Shown piece by piece: positions 63,064-64,000 of a stretch of 64,000 nt of DNA. The DNA lies in the NCBI RefSeq assembly GCF_015476115.1, contig NZ_CP064295.1:1110001-1174000 (forward strand), in the 5' to 3' direction. The notes below the pieces were generated by a model that was given only the letters and a program-made list of their open reading frames with translations, had not been told where the DNA came from and searched no databases. The stretch comes from Aegicerativicinus sediminis (GTDB lineage Bacteria > Bacteroidota > Bacteroidia > Flavobacteriales > Flavobacteriaceae). The first letter of the stretch is position 1. Every line of letters starts with the position of its first letter. The translations under genes and the position numbers were made by a program.

Positions 63064-63492
63064 TAATTTTAAATGTCTACCCTAAACATTTTAAAGTAGA
63101 GAGATCATTTACCATTATAGAATCCTCTGGATTTAAGACCTCATCATCCAAATAGACATCATATTATTATATAATAAATGTACTAATCCTTTATAATAGG
63201 GATTATGATATTTATCAGCTTGACAAGGTCTAATTTTGTATTTGCAGTCTGAGAAAAAATCAAGCCTTGAAATGTAATCTTAAAGGATATCGAAAATGAA
63301 AAGTCATTTTCCTATTTAGGTTAAATCAAAATTTGTTTACCCAACTAAATCTCTGATTAATGATTTTGTTCTTATTTGTTCCTAAATGATCTAATAAGGC
63401 CAAAGCCACTGGATACAATTTTTTGATTTCATCCCTTGAAAAGGGAAATCAATTCTAGCCTTGGTTTATAATTTTATTGAACTATTGCTTAT
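63064..63492. other. Gene-free stretch at the island edge
   Basis: No plausible gene in 429 bp. It holds the regulon promoter at 63175-63217, an 8-bp inverted repeat with 4-nt centre (GAAAATGA / TCATTTTC, 63292-63311), and a short hairpin around 63432-63446 (TCCCTT / AAGGGA) downstream of the GH78 stop. This last one lacks a U-tract on the minus strand, so it is not a convincing terminator. Confidence 0.5.
63175..63217 (-). promoter_or_regulatory. TGA-N6-TCA site and -7 box before the small membrane protein
   Basis: Minus-strand TGATAAATATCA (63217-63206) and TACATTTA (63182-63175), centre-to-box 29.5 bp. Confidence 0.65.
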
Positions 63493-64000
63493 TCATTGTT
63501 TTATTGTAAAAACATAATTTCCTGATCCAATTTTTAGAATTGTGCTACCCATATCCTGCTTTAAGATTTCAACATCTCTGGAAAGAGAAATGGATTTATC
63601 CTCCAATAAAATGTTCTGCAAACCGGTTTGTAAATGAATTTCAGCTGACGTGTTCACAGGAATTTTTATTTTATACAAAATTGTGTTATCATTTATATAC
63701 TCCCAATTAGAAGAAATTCTACCATAATATGTATCTAAGCTAGCTTCGACTTTCTTGAGCATTTCGCCATCGTTTTCTGCGCTCACCTTGTCAGAAACAT
63801 AATTGTTTTTAAAATGTGGTTTAAGAATTATTTTTTTATACCCAGTTTCTCCCTTTTTTCTAGAACTATTTATACCTGCAAGAGCAGTGTACATCCAATT
63901 TCCGATTGCGCCATATGCGTAATGATTAAACGAATTCATCCCAGGGGTTTGAAAGGTACCATCAGGTTTCCTCCCATCCCATCTTTCCCAAATTGTTGTG
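63493..64000 (-). CDS. GH78 alpha-L-rhamnosidase, C-terminal part (5' end outside window)
   Basis: The frame is open to the last base of the window on the minus strand; the residues before the ATG at 63939 read TTIWERWDGRKPDGTF, directly followed by MNSFNHYAYGAIGNWMY. Both blocks are hallmarks of the GH78 (alpha/alpha)6 barrel end, and the C-terminal about 110 residues form the usual beta-sandwich. The ATG is thus internal and the gene is truncated by the window. The protein releases terminal alpha-L-rhamnose. It shows that another rhamnose-related carbohydrate locus continues beyond 64 kb. Confidence 0.92.
   Translation of the reverse strand, partial: TTIWERWDGRKPDGTFQTPGMNSFNHYAYGAIGNWMYTALAGINSSRKKGETGYKKIILKPHFKNNYVSDKVSAENDGEMLKKVEASLDTYYGRISSNWEYINDNTILYKIKIPVNTSAEIHLQTGLQNILLEDKSISLSRDVEILKQDMGSTILKIGSGNYVFTIKQ

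Noticed and set aside
63432-63446. Hairpin after GH78 as a terminator
   Set aside because: Short stem with no U-tract in the direction of the gene.
1-64000. tRNA, rRNA, CRISPR, insertion sequences or prophage
   Set aside because: No repeats in array form, no transposase or integrase reading frame and no recognisable structural RNA were seen on either strand.

Overview
The window looks like a chromosomal stretch of a marine-type member of the Flavobacteriaceae (Bacteroidetes). The evidence is two SusC/SusD pairs, many lipoprotein signal peptides, a low-GC sequence, near absence of Shine-Dalgarno sequences, and promoters that fit the Bacteroidetes -7 element TAnnTTTG. No rRNA, tRNA, CRISPR array, insertion sequence or origin was seen.

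Positions 1-30.9 kb are a polysaccharide utilization locus aimed at a rhamnose-rich, acetylated, probably rhamnogalacturonan-type pectin. It opens with a GH31 enzyme cut by the window edge. A plus-strand unit follows: SusC1/SusD1, a sulfatase, a GH43-like enzyme and L-rhamnose mutarotase. A minus-strand enzyme operon comes next (GH28, GH105, a DUF4450 giant, a beta-propeller enzyme, a six-hairpin enzyme). Divergent from it is a plus-strand operon (SGNH esterase, GH2, tandem SGNH esterase), then SusC2/SusD2.

Positions 31-39.6 kb hold a GntR/LacI-type regulator and a complete L-rhamnose catabolic operon: aldolase-lactaldehyde dehydrogenase fusion, isomerase, kinase, FMN L-lactate dehydrogenase and an NCS1-type permease. 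Five promoters in the first 32 kb (SusC1, GH28 operon, SGNH operon, SusC2, rhamnose operon) share one 38-39 bp architecture: a CAGGA-core motif 22-23 bp before a -7 box, always in gene orientation. This ties polymer attack to rhamnose catabolism.

Positions 39.7-47 kb carry a metallo-beta-lactamase-fold hydrolase, a GH9 and a GH13 enzyme, and a nucleotidyltransferase/sugar 1-kinase pair.

Positions 47-63.2 kb are a stress or dormancy island, almost all on the minus strand. It holds an orphan multi-PAS membrane protein, a site-2 protease with CBS domains, a WG-repeat protein, Hsp20, a beta-CASP nuclease, an ATP-cone/PD-(D/E)XK nuclease, a small acidic-site protein, two double-domain UspA proteins, a receiver-CRP/FNR fusion regulator, a soluble PAS histidine kinase, a triple-BON protein, an outer-membrane barrel, a DUF6799 protein, a phosphoribosyltransferase, a DUF2267 protein and a small membrane protein. 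Seven promoters here carry TGA-N6-TCA palindromes, each with a -7-like box at exactly the same distance (29.5 bp from palindrome centre). They define a local regulon probably run by the receiver-CRP/FNR protein. The content resembles the mycobacterial DosR dormancy set. The window closes inside a GH78 alpha-L-rhamnosidase, so another carbohydrate locus starts beyond it.
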